DNA from: Barthelona sp. PCE
Lineage: Eukaryota > Metamonada: BaSk clade
NCBI GenBank assembly: GCA_040285745.1
Contig: JAUFOR010000002.1
Span: forward strand, 1,426,001 to 1,490,000
DNA: 64,000 nt
Direction of reading: 5' to 3'
A program made the position numbers and the translations under genes. How positions within the stretch are numbered: the stretch's first letter is position 1; each line of letters begins with the position of its first letter. Shown here piece after piece: positions 1 to 8,591 of the stretch. The notes below the pieces were generated by a model. That model saw only the letters and a list, made by a program, of their open reading frames with translations, did not search any database and had not been told where the DNA came from.

Positions 1-1
1 G

Positions 2-157
2 CACGCAAATGAAAGCGACTTTACATATAAGAAATCCAAAATGCTGATTTTGTCTCGTGAAAAGCGAGGATTTGCTTCATGGGTTGCTTTTCAACCCAAC
101 CTTAACATGGTGACCGATAACAGCCACGTTCCTGATCTCGAAATTAACATAAAATAG
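2..157 (+). CDS. C-terminal fragment of an unknown protein
   Basis: An open frame enters from the left edge and ends at TAG (155-157), giving about 51 codons that finish ...VPDLEINIK. The composition is balanced and looks coded, and the following minus-strand gene begins its stop region only 26 bases away, as expected in this compact genome. The start and most of the protein lie outside the window. I do not recognise the family from so short a tail. Confidence 0.5.
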   Translation, partial: HANESDFTYKKSKMLILSREKRGFASWVAFQPNLNMVTDNSHVPDLEINIK

Positions 158-183
158 TAAAAATAATTCATCATTGCTTTTAC

Positions 184-1083
184 TTATCGATAATACTGAT
201 CAATATCCTCATCCTCTTCTTTAAAACGAGGAGTCTGATCGAGTTGGAACCTCTGGTACTGCTTTTGCAACTGGTCGAACGCCTCCCGCCTAGCGTTTGT
301 GTCCTTCTTTCGACGAATGGTGTCATTTCCAGGACGCTTATTTCTGCGCTCTGCCAATCTATTCGGTCTGCGTCTACGCGGCTTCAAGTTCTGTTTGAGA
401 TTGCTCACAGCGTTCTGTACAATAGTAGCGTTCGGATCATCAATTTCTTCGACTTGAGCAACCTGCATGTTATCAATGTTTGTTTGGGCAATCATACGCG
501 CCTCAGCCTTCGTTGTGTCATCCACCAATGACGAAAAATTGACAATACCGCCCATGTTAAGCTGCATCGCGTTCGGTACTCTGTTATCAACAGGTCTTCC
601 GTTTGCTATTCGTTCATCTCTTGTTTCAAATATCGTTCTGTGATTTGCGTACGGTTCTCCACATGTACATGTGTAAGAGCTGTGGAAGCCATCACAATTA
701 CATAAGCGACATTTGTGAGGCGGCTTCACATCATGATCTGTGGCACTGTGCTTACACATGCATCTCACGCGCCATGTTCCTGCGCTAGGAAGATATTTGA
801 AGCGCCTACACCTGCAATCACGGCAGTTTGCGCGCTTTCTGCCGGTATCCTCGTCCAGATCTTTGTTATGATCGCGGAAACGATGAGAACAGAAACAAAG
901 TGAACTAGGACCTATTTCCTTGCATGTTGCGCCCTGTGAATTCACATATGCGACATATACCCTCAGATGTGCGTTTTCAATTTGTTTGCGCTGAAATTCT
1001 ATAAATTGCTCCTCAGTCATGAGATTATCCCCCAAATCCCCGGTAATATTGACATAGTCGATGTACGCCTGTATGTGATTCAT
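184..1083 (-). CDS. FAM221 family Cys/His-rich protein
   Basis: A 299-residue protein with the Cys/His pattern of the FAM221A/B family. There is a CxCxH...H block (C63, C65, H67, H72), a CxxCxC block (C87-C92), a second CxCxH...H (C108-H117), a second CxxCxC (C125-C130) and a final CxCG...H (C139, C141, H148). These probably bind zinc. The last third (about 230-299) is Arg/Lys-rich and then acidic. FAM221 proteins occur mainly in flagellated or ciliated eukaryotes but their molecular role is unknown. The start is the only ATG at the head of the frame, with a T-rich tract just upstream. The next genes to the right, EFHC1 and a MORN protein, are also flagellar-type, which supports a ciliary setting by context only. 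Confidence 0.8.
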   Translation of the reverse strand: MNHIQAYIDYVNITGDLGDNLMTEEQFIEFQRKQIENAHLRVYVAYVNSQGATCKEIGPSSLCFCSHRFRDHNKDLDEDTGRKRANCRDCRCRRFKYLPSAGTWRVRCMCKHSATDHDVKPPHKCRLCNCDGFHSSYTCTCGEPYANHRTIFETRDERIANGRPVDNRVPNAMQLNMGGIVNFSSLVDDTTKAEARMIAQTNIDNMQVAQVEEIDDPNATIVQNAVSNLKQNLKPRRRRPNRLAERRNKRPGNDTIRRKKDTNARREAFDQLQKQYQRFQLDQTPRFKEEDEDIDQYYR

Positions 1084-1244
1084 TGTAAATGCAAAGTGTT
1101 ACGTCAAAAAAAGGGGAAGTAAACAAAAACAAATAAAGTGATTATCCAACATACTATTCTTGTGTGGTTTAAAGTATGTAACATCCACTAAATGCACATT
1201 TCGGTAATTAAAATAACAAGCTTTATTATACAAAACTACAAATT

Positions 1245-2495
1245 CTACTCTTCCTTACTCTTGAGATATTCCTTTGTTAGGTCATCAGCATCAACCAGAT
1301 CGAAAACAAATGAGTTAATCAACACCTGTTCTCCAATCTTAAAGGTGCCTTCAAAACCACCGGTGAAGCGTTCCAAAAACTTTCCTCCTACAAAACCACT
1401 GTTCCTCGATGGTACTTCAAAAATAGAGATAGTCTCGTTTTCGAACTTCTTGATCACAAATTTCCTTCCAGCTCGATCTCCCTGCATTGTTGCCAAGAAG
1501 TTCATGTCAGGGTCAGCATCGACGACAATCACTTCCTCTGTCTCTTCCTTCTCTTCCTCGCACGTGGTGTTCTGCTCAATGCCCATCTCAGCAAAATAAC
1601 GATAAGTGAATGCATCACAGTGAGTAATATACATTTCTCTTCCGAAGATGTTCACAACACTTTCTGTGCGGAGGTCATCCATCGTGAGAAGCTTGTTGCG
1701 CTTCAAGAACGCAACAGAGGGCCTACCGTTAACGATCTCATACAGTTCAGTCGTGTCATCAGCCAAAAAGAAGTGCAGGGTAAAGTGACGTAGCTCACCA
1801 AAGGGTTGGCCTCTTGTGTCCCAATACAACCAGAAACGCAATACCTTGCCGTCATACTGCAAGAATTGACCACGACGATCGACCTTGACCTTCTTTGGCT
1901 TAGTAGGAAGCTCAGGACATTCAGTTTGAGGATCAGGCTCATTTGCCTTCTGTTCAAAGCCGGAGCACTTGTAGAACTCACGTGTGAAGTCGTCACAAGA
2001 CCAAATGTAAAAGTCACGGCCATAAATGTGGGCAACTTCACCAACCTTAATATTGGTCCAGTGAATGTGCTTGCCTGGCTTGAGGAACGCTCCCTGTGTG
2101 AGGCCGGAGTTGGGCTCGTTGGGCTCAAACAAAGAGCAAGTATCAGAATCCAGGAAATAGTTCAGATAAAGCTTACGTAATACCTTCTCATCTACACCAA
2201 CGTCATCGTAGAAGCAGGCGAGGAAGCGGAGGGACATTCTGTCGTACTTAACGTATTGTGGGACATTTTCATCACCATCAGTAGCTAGCTTGGGAAGGGG
2301 ATGTTCTGTTGGGGTAGATTCCTGAACGTTTTCGTCCACGACAACGGGGAGACCATTGCAGAAGTCAAACTTATGACCTTTGGCAAAATTAGTCTTCTAA
2401 AAATTAGGAAATCGAATTATATTATGGTAAACGAAATTACATACCCTCGGATCAACGCCGGGCTGCAGGCCTGGGAGGAAAGGTAGGTTGCTCAT
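1245..2495 (-). CDS. EFHC1/Rib72-like DM10 axonemal protein (two exons)
   Basis: Spliced from exon 1 at 2445-2495 and exon 2 at 1245-2396, giving 400 residues. Exon 1 encodes MSNLPFLPG...DPR, and the join continues KTNFAKGHKFDF, the characteristic N-terminus of EFHC1/Rib72; without splicing this conserved start is lost. Three DM10 domains follow at about 63-165, 190-290 and 315-398 (the last short). The C-terminal EF-hands of longer family members are absent. EFHC1 proteins are microtubule inner proteins of the axonemal doublet, at or near the protofilament ribbon. The gene is divergent from the MORN gene across a 95-base shared promoter. An unspliced reading would begin at an internal ATG at 2339 and lose about 36 residues. 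Confidence 0.9.
2397..2444 (-). other. 48-base spliceosomal intron in EFHC1-like gene
   Basis: On the minus strand the intron begins GTATGTAATT and ends CCTAATTTTTAG. Its removal joins codons AGG and AAG in phase 0 and restores the conserved EFHC1 N-terminus. It matches the 12-base 3' element shared with the LC8 introns. Confidence 0.88.
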
Positions 2496-2590
2496 CTTCA
2501 AAACTTTTAGAAAGGGGGTGAATAAACCGAAACAAACCGTTTCACGGTTTCTCACCCTTTTAATCTGTATCATACCCACATAGCAATATA
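2496..2590. promoter_or_regulatory. Short bidirectional promoter, EFHC1-like / MORN
   Basis: These 95 bases separate two divergent start codons, both of flagellar-type genes, so both promoters must lie here or overlap the genes. No TATA box in a standard position is evident. The co-regulation of the pair is inference. Confidence 0.5.
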
Positions 2591-3016
2591 ATGCCACCAA
2601 AGAAGAAAAAGCAAGAATCAGACGAAGTGTTAGAACGTTTTTCTGCCAGATTCACATTCGATAATGACTCTATGTATGAAGGAGAGTTTATTAAGTCAGC
2701 AGAGGGGCCTATTCGTTCAGGACATGGTAAATTTATTTGTCCATTGTTTGAATATAACGGGGAATGGAATAATGATGTTATAGAAGGTGTAGGAGAAGTC
2801 TCATTCCACACAGGCGCAAAATACAACGGGCAGTTCGTCAACAACAAGTTCCACGGTGACGGAGAGTATGTATGGCCTGCTTCAGATGAACATAGATTAT
2901 GTATTAGATTTGTTGGTCAATTTAGTTATAATGAGATGCTTACAGGAAGTTTCTATGACCAAGAAGGGTTTATTTATCAAGGTAAAGTAGATGAAATGCT
3001 CTTAACATTGGAGTAG
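2591..3016 (+). CDS. Small MORN-repeat protein (MORN2-like)
   Basis: A 141-residue protein with a Lys-rich start (MPPKKKK) and MORN repeats. The repeats read YEGEF.KS...GHGKF (about 33-57), YNGEWNNDVIEGVGEVSF (about 59-76) and YNGQFVNNKFHGDGEYVWP (about 81-99), with degenerate repeats after. MORN repeats form beta-hairpins that scaffold membranes or flagellar structures. Length and repeat number resemble MORN2/MORN5-type small proteins; which of these is the true orthologue cannot be settled by eye. The gene ends at TAG 20 bases before the stop of the convergent orphan. Confidence 0.8.
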   Translation: MPPKKKKQESDEVLERFSARFTFDNDSMYEGEFIKSAEGPIRSGHGKFICPLFEYNGEWNNDVIEGVGEVSFHTGAKYNGQFVNNKFHGDGEYVWPASDEHRLCIRFVGQFSYNEMLTGSFYDQEGFIYQGKVDEMLLTLE

Positions 3017-3035
3017 AGGGAAAAAGCTTTGTAAA

Positions 3036-4313
3036 TCAGAAATTGTAAGGGTTACTATATTCATTATAATCATTGTTTCTGTTCAGTTCTATGACGCTGT
3101 AGTCCTCCATTACCTCAGAAGCACCACTATCAATTTTTTCAATTGCCAGCTTCAAATTTTGAACAACATTGACATTTCCTATCTTATCTCCCAGGAATAT
3201 GCGGAAGAAGTACTGTGTCAACGCTATGATGGGCAGGGGCTTCTTAAAATACTCCAATGACTCCAACAACAAGCAGGTAAAGACATCCATTTCGTTCTCG
3301 GCGCCGAGGATGCTTTTCTGATCAACGTCCTCTCTAGTGAGTTCTAGCAAATCGTATAACAGCTCCTTTAACCCAAAGAAGCGCTCTCTTACGCTTAAAT
3401 TCACTTGTAACAGTTCCTCAAATCTTTTAACTGCGTTTATCTTCTCTTCTTCAGTGGGGCTCTTGCCGAGTTGTCCCCATTTGTTACTTGCAATAGAAAG
3501 CTGTGAGATTTCAAAAAAGCGCTCATCTGCACGAGTGTATTTTTCAACAAAAAGTTCAAATATGCTAAAGTCCTTGCTAAAGTAATAAAACACACGCCAG
3601 AAAAACTCAACTTCCAATACACTTTCCTTAAAAACCAAAGAAAAATTGCTTTTTTTTTGCAATTTCGAAAAAAGAGCCTTGATACTGTCTATAATCACAT
3701 TTAGCATCTCTAGCATATCGATTTCGCCCCTTAGCTCCTTATTAAGCTTGTCCTTTGCATGAAAAACCTCATTAAATGAGACATTTTGAAAAAAATTCTC
3801 AATAGAGTGGCGAGAAGCATAACAATCACATAAACTCATCCATTCAGGCGCGATATCCATTCTATTAGGCCCTTCGAAGTCCTTAATAAGAAATATACTG
3901 TTTCTATGTGTATAATTCTCACCATTATGTTCGCTTACATGCTCTTCTTGAAATACCAACTCCATACCATCAATCACGCCGGATCTGTGGTACTCGGCCT
4001 GTTGAGTGGATGGATTGATGTATCTAAAGGCATCCTTATACTGTATGCTACGTGTGAGAAAGAAAGGGAGAAAACTCTCGATTGTGTATGGGAGTCTGAT
4101 TCTTTCTTTCAGCTTCGGGAGAATAAGAGTGACATCAGGTGTTGGGGCTGGATATAAATTACCAATCTCGCATAGCAACTTCTCAATCCATGAATTTTCA
4201 CTATTGTTCGGATTAACGGTTAATCGCAAGTATGAAGCATTGATTTCACTGTGCATGAGGAAGTGAGCCCAATAGGAAAGTGTGAAAAACTTGAATACAC
4301 TTTCACCTCCCAT
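3036..4313 (-). CDS. Orphan protein, 425 residues
   Basis: I do not recognise this protein. It is a 425-residue, Phe- and Leu-rich, apparently mostly helical soluble protein without signal peptide or membrane segment. The middle (about 180-330) alternates charged and hydrophobic residues and may contain helical repeats; the C-terminus is Asn/Tyr-rich. The ATG at 4313 is the first in frame. It shares a 38-base divergent region with the U2A' gene. Codon use is like the neighbours. It may be a fast-evolving member of a known helical family or a lineage-specific protein. Confidence 0.7.
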   Translation of the reverse strand: MGGESVFKFFTLSYWAHFLMHSEINASYLRLTVNPNNSENSWIEKLLCEIGNLYPAPTPDVTLILPKLKERIRLPYTIESFLPFFLTRSIQYKDAFRYINPSTQQAEYHRSGVIDGMELVFQEEHVSEHNGENYTHRNSIFLIKDFEGPNRMDIAPEWMSLCDCYASRHSIENFFQNVSFNEVFHAKDKLNKELRGEIDMLEMLNVIIDSIKALFSKLQKKSNFSLVFKESVLEVEFFWRVFYYFSKDFSIFELFVEKYTRADERFFEISQLSIASNKWGQLGKSPTEEEKINAVKRFEELLQVNLSVRERFFGLKELLYDLLELTREDVDQKSILGAENEMDVFTCLLLESLEYFKKPLPIIALTQYFFRIFLGDKIGNVNVVQNLKLAIEKIDSGASEVMEDYSVIELNRNNDYNEYSNPYNF

Positions 4314-4351
4314 TTCTCAACACGTTTGTTTGTATATATGATTTTTAACGT

Positions 4352-4948
4352 ATGAAACTTGATGAATCTGTATTGTCCAACGCACCACGGTACTCAAATG
4401 CACTGGGAATGAGAGAATTAAATCTTTCCAAATTTTCTCTCACTGATTTGGATGCTTTCCAAGATTATAGGGATTTGTATGACAGCATTCGCCTAGCACA
4501 CAATCGGTTAACGAGTGATTCTTTCACTTCTTTCGGTCTTCTTCAACGACTACAGTTTCTTGATCTCTCACACAACAGAATAGAGAGTTTTTCAAGTAGT
4601 TTCACAATTAAGGTGCCCAATGTAGAGGATTTAGTCCTGGAAAATAATAGAATTGCATCAGTACAAGATTTGGAATCATTAAAAAATTTGAAAAAGTTAA
4701 CTACTCTCATATTAATCGGTAATCCAATCACAGAGATTGAAGGATACCCTTGTAACGTATTAGAAGCACTTCCACAGGTACGCTACCTTGATTATCAAAA
4801 AAAGAATTTCTACTTTACACAATCAGGTTCATCATCAGATGAAACGGAACAAACTGATAATATAGATAAAGATGAAGTGCGCAGGCAACTTCAAAACGCA
4901 ACGTCATTAGTTGAAGCAATGCGTCTAAGATCATTACTTGAAGAATAA
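4352..4948 (+). CDS. U2 snRNP protein A' (SNRPA1/Lea1)
   Basis: A 198-residue leucine-rich-repeat protein. It opens MKLDESVLSNAPRYSNALGMRELNL, as in U2A', and carries four to five LRRs (about 20-125). The LRR cap ends ...LEALPQVRYLDYQK, which matches the U2A' cap. A short C-terminal helix (RRQLQNATSLVEAMRLRSLLEE) resembles the conserved U2A' tail. U2A' binds U2B'' and U2 snRNA stem-loop IV in the U2 snRNP, which recognises the intron branch point. Its presence agrees with the introns seen here. AATAAA overlaps the stop codon (4944-4949). Confidence 0.87.
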   Translation: MKLDESVLSNAPRYSNALGMRELNLSKFSLTDLDAFQDYRDLYDSIRLAHNRLTSDSFTSFGLLQRLQFLDLSHNRIESFSSSFTIKVPNVEDLVLENNRIASVQDLESLKNLKKLTTLILIGNPITEIEGYPCNVLEALPQVRYLDYQKKNFYFTQSGSSSDETEQTDNIDKDEVRRQLQNATSLVEAMRLRSLLEE

Positions 4949-5097
4949 ATTTAATTACATTCTTATTGAGTATTTTAGTGGCTAAACAGATAAGGAAAAT
5001 ATACTACAGTGCTGTTCCTGTGTAATATCTCAGAAAGAAGTTTTCTGACAATGTTTTATTACTTACTTCCTTCACCGAGCAAGACCGTCTATTCTCA

Positions 5098-6303
5098 ATG
5101 TTTCCGAGACTTAACTGGACAAAGCCCGCAGCCAATGAAGCAACAGATGCCGGTTTAGCAGAACAGTTTGATACACCAATTGAAATGTCTCGTGAATCTT
5201 TCACACAATACGTTGATTTTTTGCGTCAAGGTAAGGTTCCTGCGATAGAACCTCTTGTTCAGCATCTCACAACACATAAACAAAACCTACGCAACTTACC
5301 TAATGTTATCCGCTTCCGTTGTGATCGTGGAAAGAAGAAGGTTGTCGTAGTCGGTGATCTGCATGGTCGTTTCTTTGATTTGGCACAGATTTTAGACCAT
5401 TATAACATTTGGGATGCCGAACGTGAAACTGATATTCCTTACATGGTTTTTAACGGTGATTTCGTCGATAGAGGCTACTACTCTCTCGGAGTCATGGTTA
5501 CTCTGCTTTATTTAAGACACTTATTCCCCCGTCGTGTCTTTTTGAATAGAGGAAATCACGAAAGCAGATACTCTACCTTATTATACGGTTTTCATTCCCA
5601 ATTAGTGAGAGACTATGGTGAAGAGAACGTCTCAATTATCTACGAGTGTTTTGTTGACGTATTCCAATGTCTACCGCTCATCTCAGTCATCCATGATACT
5701 GTCGCTGTCGTCCACGGTGGTGTTCCCATCAAGATGGTCGATGGAGATCTAACGACACCTGCAAGCGACGAGAATAGAATCGAATACGATGACACCGAGT
5801 GCTACTCCTTGACTGAAATTAACCGCGTCAATCGTTTCCAAGAACCTGATGGGTCCTTGGTTATGAATAACATGATGTGGGCCGACCCTCTCGAGCAGGC
5901 AGCGCCCACCATTCTTCCGAGTTCACGAGGCATGTCATATCAATGGCCACCTCAATACACTCATTCGTTTCTGCGTGTCAACCATCTTCGAATGTTGATC
6001 AGGTCTCATGAGCTCGTCTCAGAGCCCAAATCCATGCATAACGGTCGATGTGTGACTGTATTTACTGCCGCCAGATACGTTGGTGATGATAATCAAGGTT
6101 TTGTGTTAGAATTTACTCCACAAGGTTTAACAAGAGATCCGCCAAGATACACAACTCGTTTCTTCCCCCGTGCAGCCGAGATTGGTGGATTTAAGAACGA
6201 TCACAATCCATTCGACGCCTTGGCCAATAACTTTGATTTATTGCAAAGTTTGTTAGGTGAAAATGTTGATTTAAAGCAAAAGATCGATAAAAGTGAGAAT
6301 TAA
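5098..6303 (+). CDS. PPP-family Ser/Thr phosphatase, PP5/PPEF-like catalytic domain
   Basis: A 401-residue protein with all metal and phosphate ligand motifs of the PPP superfamily: GDLHG (86-90), GDFVDRG (120-126), RGNHES (151-156), HGG near 212 and RSHE near 303. The core resembles PP5/PPEF more than PP1 or PP2A, with a longer loop after HGG. The usual SAPNYC loop is replaced by TAARYVGDDNQ, which would change the groove and toxin-sensitive loop. No TPR, IQ or EF-hand domain is present; the first 70 residues are a short unrecognised extension. It presumably dephosphorylates Ser/Thr. The substrate is unknown. Confidence 0.88.
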   Translation: MFPRLNWTKPAANEATDAGLAEQFDTPIEMSRESFTQYVDFLRQGKVPAIEPLVQHLTTHKQNLRNLPNVIRFRCDRGKKKVVVVGDLHGRFFDLAQILDHYNIWDAERETDIPYMVFNGDFVDRGYYSLGVMVTLLYLRHLFPRRVFLNRGNHESRYSTLLYGFHSQLVRDYGEENVSIIYECFVDVFQCLPLISVIHDTVAVVHGGVPIKMVDGDLTTPASDENRIEYDDTECYSLTEINRVNRFQEPDGSLVMNNMMWADPLEQAAPTILPSSRGMSYQWPPQYTHSFLRVNHLRMLIRSHELVSEPKSMHNGRCVTVFTAARYVGDDNQGFVLEFTPQGLTRDPPRYTTRFFPRAAEIGGFKNDHNPFDALANNFDLLQSLLGENVDLKQKIDKSEN

Positions 6304-6438
6304 GAGTTTCGCATATCATATTATATTATTAATTTATGTAAAAAATCATTTACTTTTTTGTTTCGTATATTTATACCTCCTTCTATAATCCTTTTTGTTG
6401 ATAAATATTACTGCTGAGCATTAAAATACCTAACCAAA

Positions 6439-7959
6439 ATGACTATGTTGCTGCTTGAATCTAAACCAAGATCTAAATACGATCTAAAGAATATTGCGGG
6501 TTGGTTCACAATTGTCGTTATAATCCTGTGTGTTTTTGTCATGATTTGGAGTTCCCTTCGGCATAACCACATTTATAGCAAGGAATATCTTCGTTTTTTG
6601 GATGAGTATCCTGGTTATGGATATAGTCAACTCAGTTCTGGACTTTACCTTATTGATACTGTTCGTCAGGAGCTGTTCCACAACTTGAAGAGTTACGTGT
6701 ACTTAGATAACACTGCATCATTAATGGCTCCGACTGATAATTTTGATCACAGCCTTCACTTTTTTAAAACACATTTTTTGGCTAATCCACACTCTGCTGT
6801 TGGCAACAGTATATCCCCTTCCACAAAAACAGATGCTGAAGTTGATGTAACTCGAGAAAAAATTGCAAAAATGTTTGGGATTAATACAAAAAATTACACC
6901 ATCGCATTCACAAGCGGTGCCACTGGTGCACTACATCTCATCGGTGAGTCCTTTAACTGGACGAATAATTCTTTATTCATTGTTTGTAGATTTAATCATC
7001 TTAGTGTTATAGGAATAAGAGAATTGGCAAAAGATAGGGGTGCTGCTTATATCGCTCTGCTCCCTGATGAAATTCTTCCTTTTTTAACAGCAAATGCAAC
7101 AAATTATGATACGATATTGGTCGGAATGCCGGTTGCAAGTAACTTTGACGGTTCACTTTGGTTGGAGGACTTTTTTGCTCCACTCCGTCAATTTAGCAAC
7201 GTAAATGTGTTGGCAGACGTCGCTGCCTATGTACCGTCGCATAAGTTAGACATATCAACATTCCCTGCCGACTTCTTTGCCGTTTCCTTCTATAAAATGG
7301 TTGGTTACCCTACAGGAGTCGGTGTCATGATATGTAACACCAATGTGGCTAACAGAGCACTCAGGAAAAGGTATTTTGGAGGCGGAACTGTCAAATTCGT
7401 CAATCCCCAAACAGATGATATTGTATTCAGCAAAAGCACACCATACCGACGTTGGGAAGACGGTACCATTAATTTCTATGATGCTGCAGCTCTTTCAATT
7501 GGGATAGACCATTTTAATTGGCTTGGAGTAGATCGAATCAACAACCACACGTTTTCTCTTGCAGATTACACTCGTGACATATTAGGAAATCTTGTTCATT
7601 CAAACGGTTCTCCCATGGTCTATCTGTACAAATCCCCTAGTTCAAATCCACGTCAGGCATCTATTATTAGCTTCCAGGTTCTTAACAAAACCGGATATGC
7701 AGTAGACCCCAAGATTGTCAACGACGCGTTACTAGATAATTACATCGTCACACGAAAGGGTGCACATTGCAACTACGGATCCGCGCTTTACTTTAACAAC
7801 GAATGGGACGGACTGTGCACTAAACCGAGAACACATGAGTTTCCGGGTGTAAGGGGTGGTTGTCCGTTTGGCGTTGTACGTGTCTCTATTGGTGCATATA
7901 ACACATTTAATGATGTTAGAATCATGCTTGTCACGTTGGAAAAAGAGTTCAAACAATAA
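6439..7959 (+). CDS. Membrane-anchored class V aminotransferase, MOCOS-like
   Basis: A 506-residue PLP enzyme with a single N-terminal transmembrane segment (about 21-41). The catalytic domain starts YVYLDNTAS, continues with NPHSA and FTSGATGALHL (PLP phosphate cup), and has the PLP lysine in SFYKMVGYPTG (K286). Its FGGGTV and RRWEDGTINF motifs resemble the N-terminal NifS-like domain of molybdenum cofactor sulfurase. The C-terminal MOSC domain of full MOCOS is missing. A Cys-containing segment near the end (HCNYGSALYF...GLC) could hold the sulfur-accepting cysteine. The substrate may be cysteine or another amino acid; the anchor suggests action at a membrane face. AATAAA overlaps the stop. 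Its tail faces the RidA gene 14 bases away. Confidence 0.82.
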   Translation: MTMLLLESKPRSKYDLKNIAGWFTIVVIILCVFVMIWSSLRHNHIYSKEYLRFLDEYPGYGYSQLSSGLYLIDTVRQELFHNLKSYVYLDNTASLMAPTDNFDHSLHFFKTHFLANPHSAVGNSISPSTKTDAEVDVTREKIAKMFGINTKNYTIAFTSGATGALHLIGESFNWTNNSLFIVCRFNHLSVIGIRELAKDRGAAYIALLPDEILPFLTANATNYDTILVGMPVASNFDGSLWLEDFFAPLRQFSNVNVLADVAAYVPSHKLDISTFPADFFAVSFYKMVGYPTGVGVMICNTNVANRALRKRYFGGGTVKFVNPQTDDIVFSKSTPYRRWEDGTINFYDAAALSIGIDHFNWLGVDRINNHTFSLADYTRDILGNLVHSNGSPMVYLYKSPSSNPRQASIISFQVLNKTGYAVDPKIVNDALLDNYIVTRKGAHCNYGSALYFNNEWDGLCTKPRTHEFPGVRGGCPFGVVRVSIGAYNTFNDVRIMLVTLEKEFKQ

Positions 7960-7973
7960 AAATCACAAATAGT

Positions 7974-8363
7974 TTATTCCTCAACAAGAGCAGTACAAAC
8001 GATTTCAATGAGAGCAGCCTTAGGAAGGGCAGCAGCTTGATAGCAGGCACGTGCAGGGAACTCACCGTTAAAATATGTACGATAAACAGCATCAACCTTA
8101 GAGAAATCGTTAATATCAGCAAGAAGAACTTCCATCTTCAGAACACTATCAATAGATGAACCACCAGCCTCAAGAACGGCTAAGATGTTGTTCATACACT
8201 GTTGAGCTTGACCGACGACATCATCAGACACAAAAGCACCTGTTCCAGGTACTAAACCAATCTGACCACTTAAGTAGAGTACACCATTGGCCTTGGTACA
8301 TTGGCTGTAGCTTCCAACAGCAGCGGGGGCGTTGGGGGTTGAGATAATTTCACGAGAAGGCAT
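7974..8363 (-). CDS. RidA/YjgF/UK114 family enamine/imine deaminase
   Basis: A 129-residue protein of standard RidA length. It has the opening NAPAAVGSYSQ, the core YLSGQIGLVPGTG, and the signature FPARACYQAAALPKAALIEI, which keeps the arginine that binds the substrate carboxylate. RidA trimers hydrolyse reactive 2-aminoacrylate and related enamines released by PLP enzymes. The convergent neighbour is a PLP enzyme, but sharing a pathway with it is inference. No targeting peptide is visible, so a cytosolic site is likely. AATAAA overlaps the TAA stop (7973-7978). Confidence 0.93.
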   Translation of the reverse strand: MPSREIISTPNAPAAVGSYSQCTKANGVLYLSGQIGLVPGTGAFVSDDVVGQAQQCMNNILAVLEAGGSSIDSVLKMEVLLADINDFSKVDAVYRTYFNGEFPARACYQAAALPKAALIEIVCTALVEE

Positions 8364-8591
8364 AATAAAAAGAAAGCTGAAATATTAGGATCTAAAATGT
8401 TGTTGTGGAATTTGCATGAAATAAAAAGAAATGAATGTGTGCTAATCTTTGAAAATATCACTTTGTATATGATCAGGCAAGAAAATGTTTACATTTATCA
8501 ATATTTTCTTTATTTACAGCAGTAAAAGTCGCCATACGTCGTCCAATAATAGTATAAAGAGAAAATAGATAGCTGAAAAGATAATGCGCAT

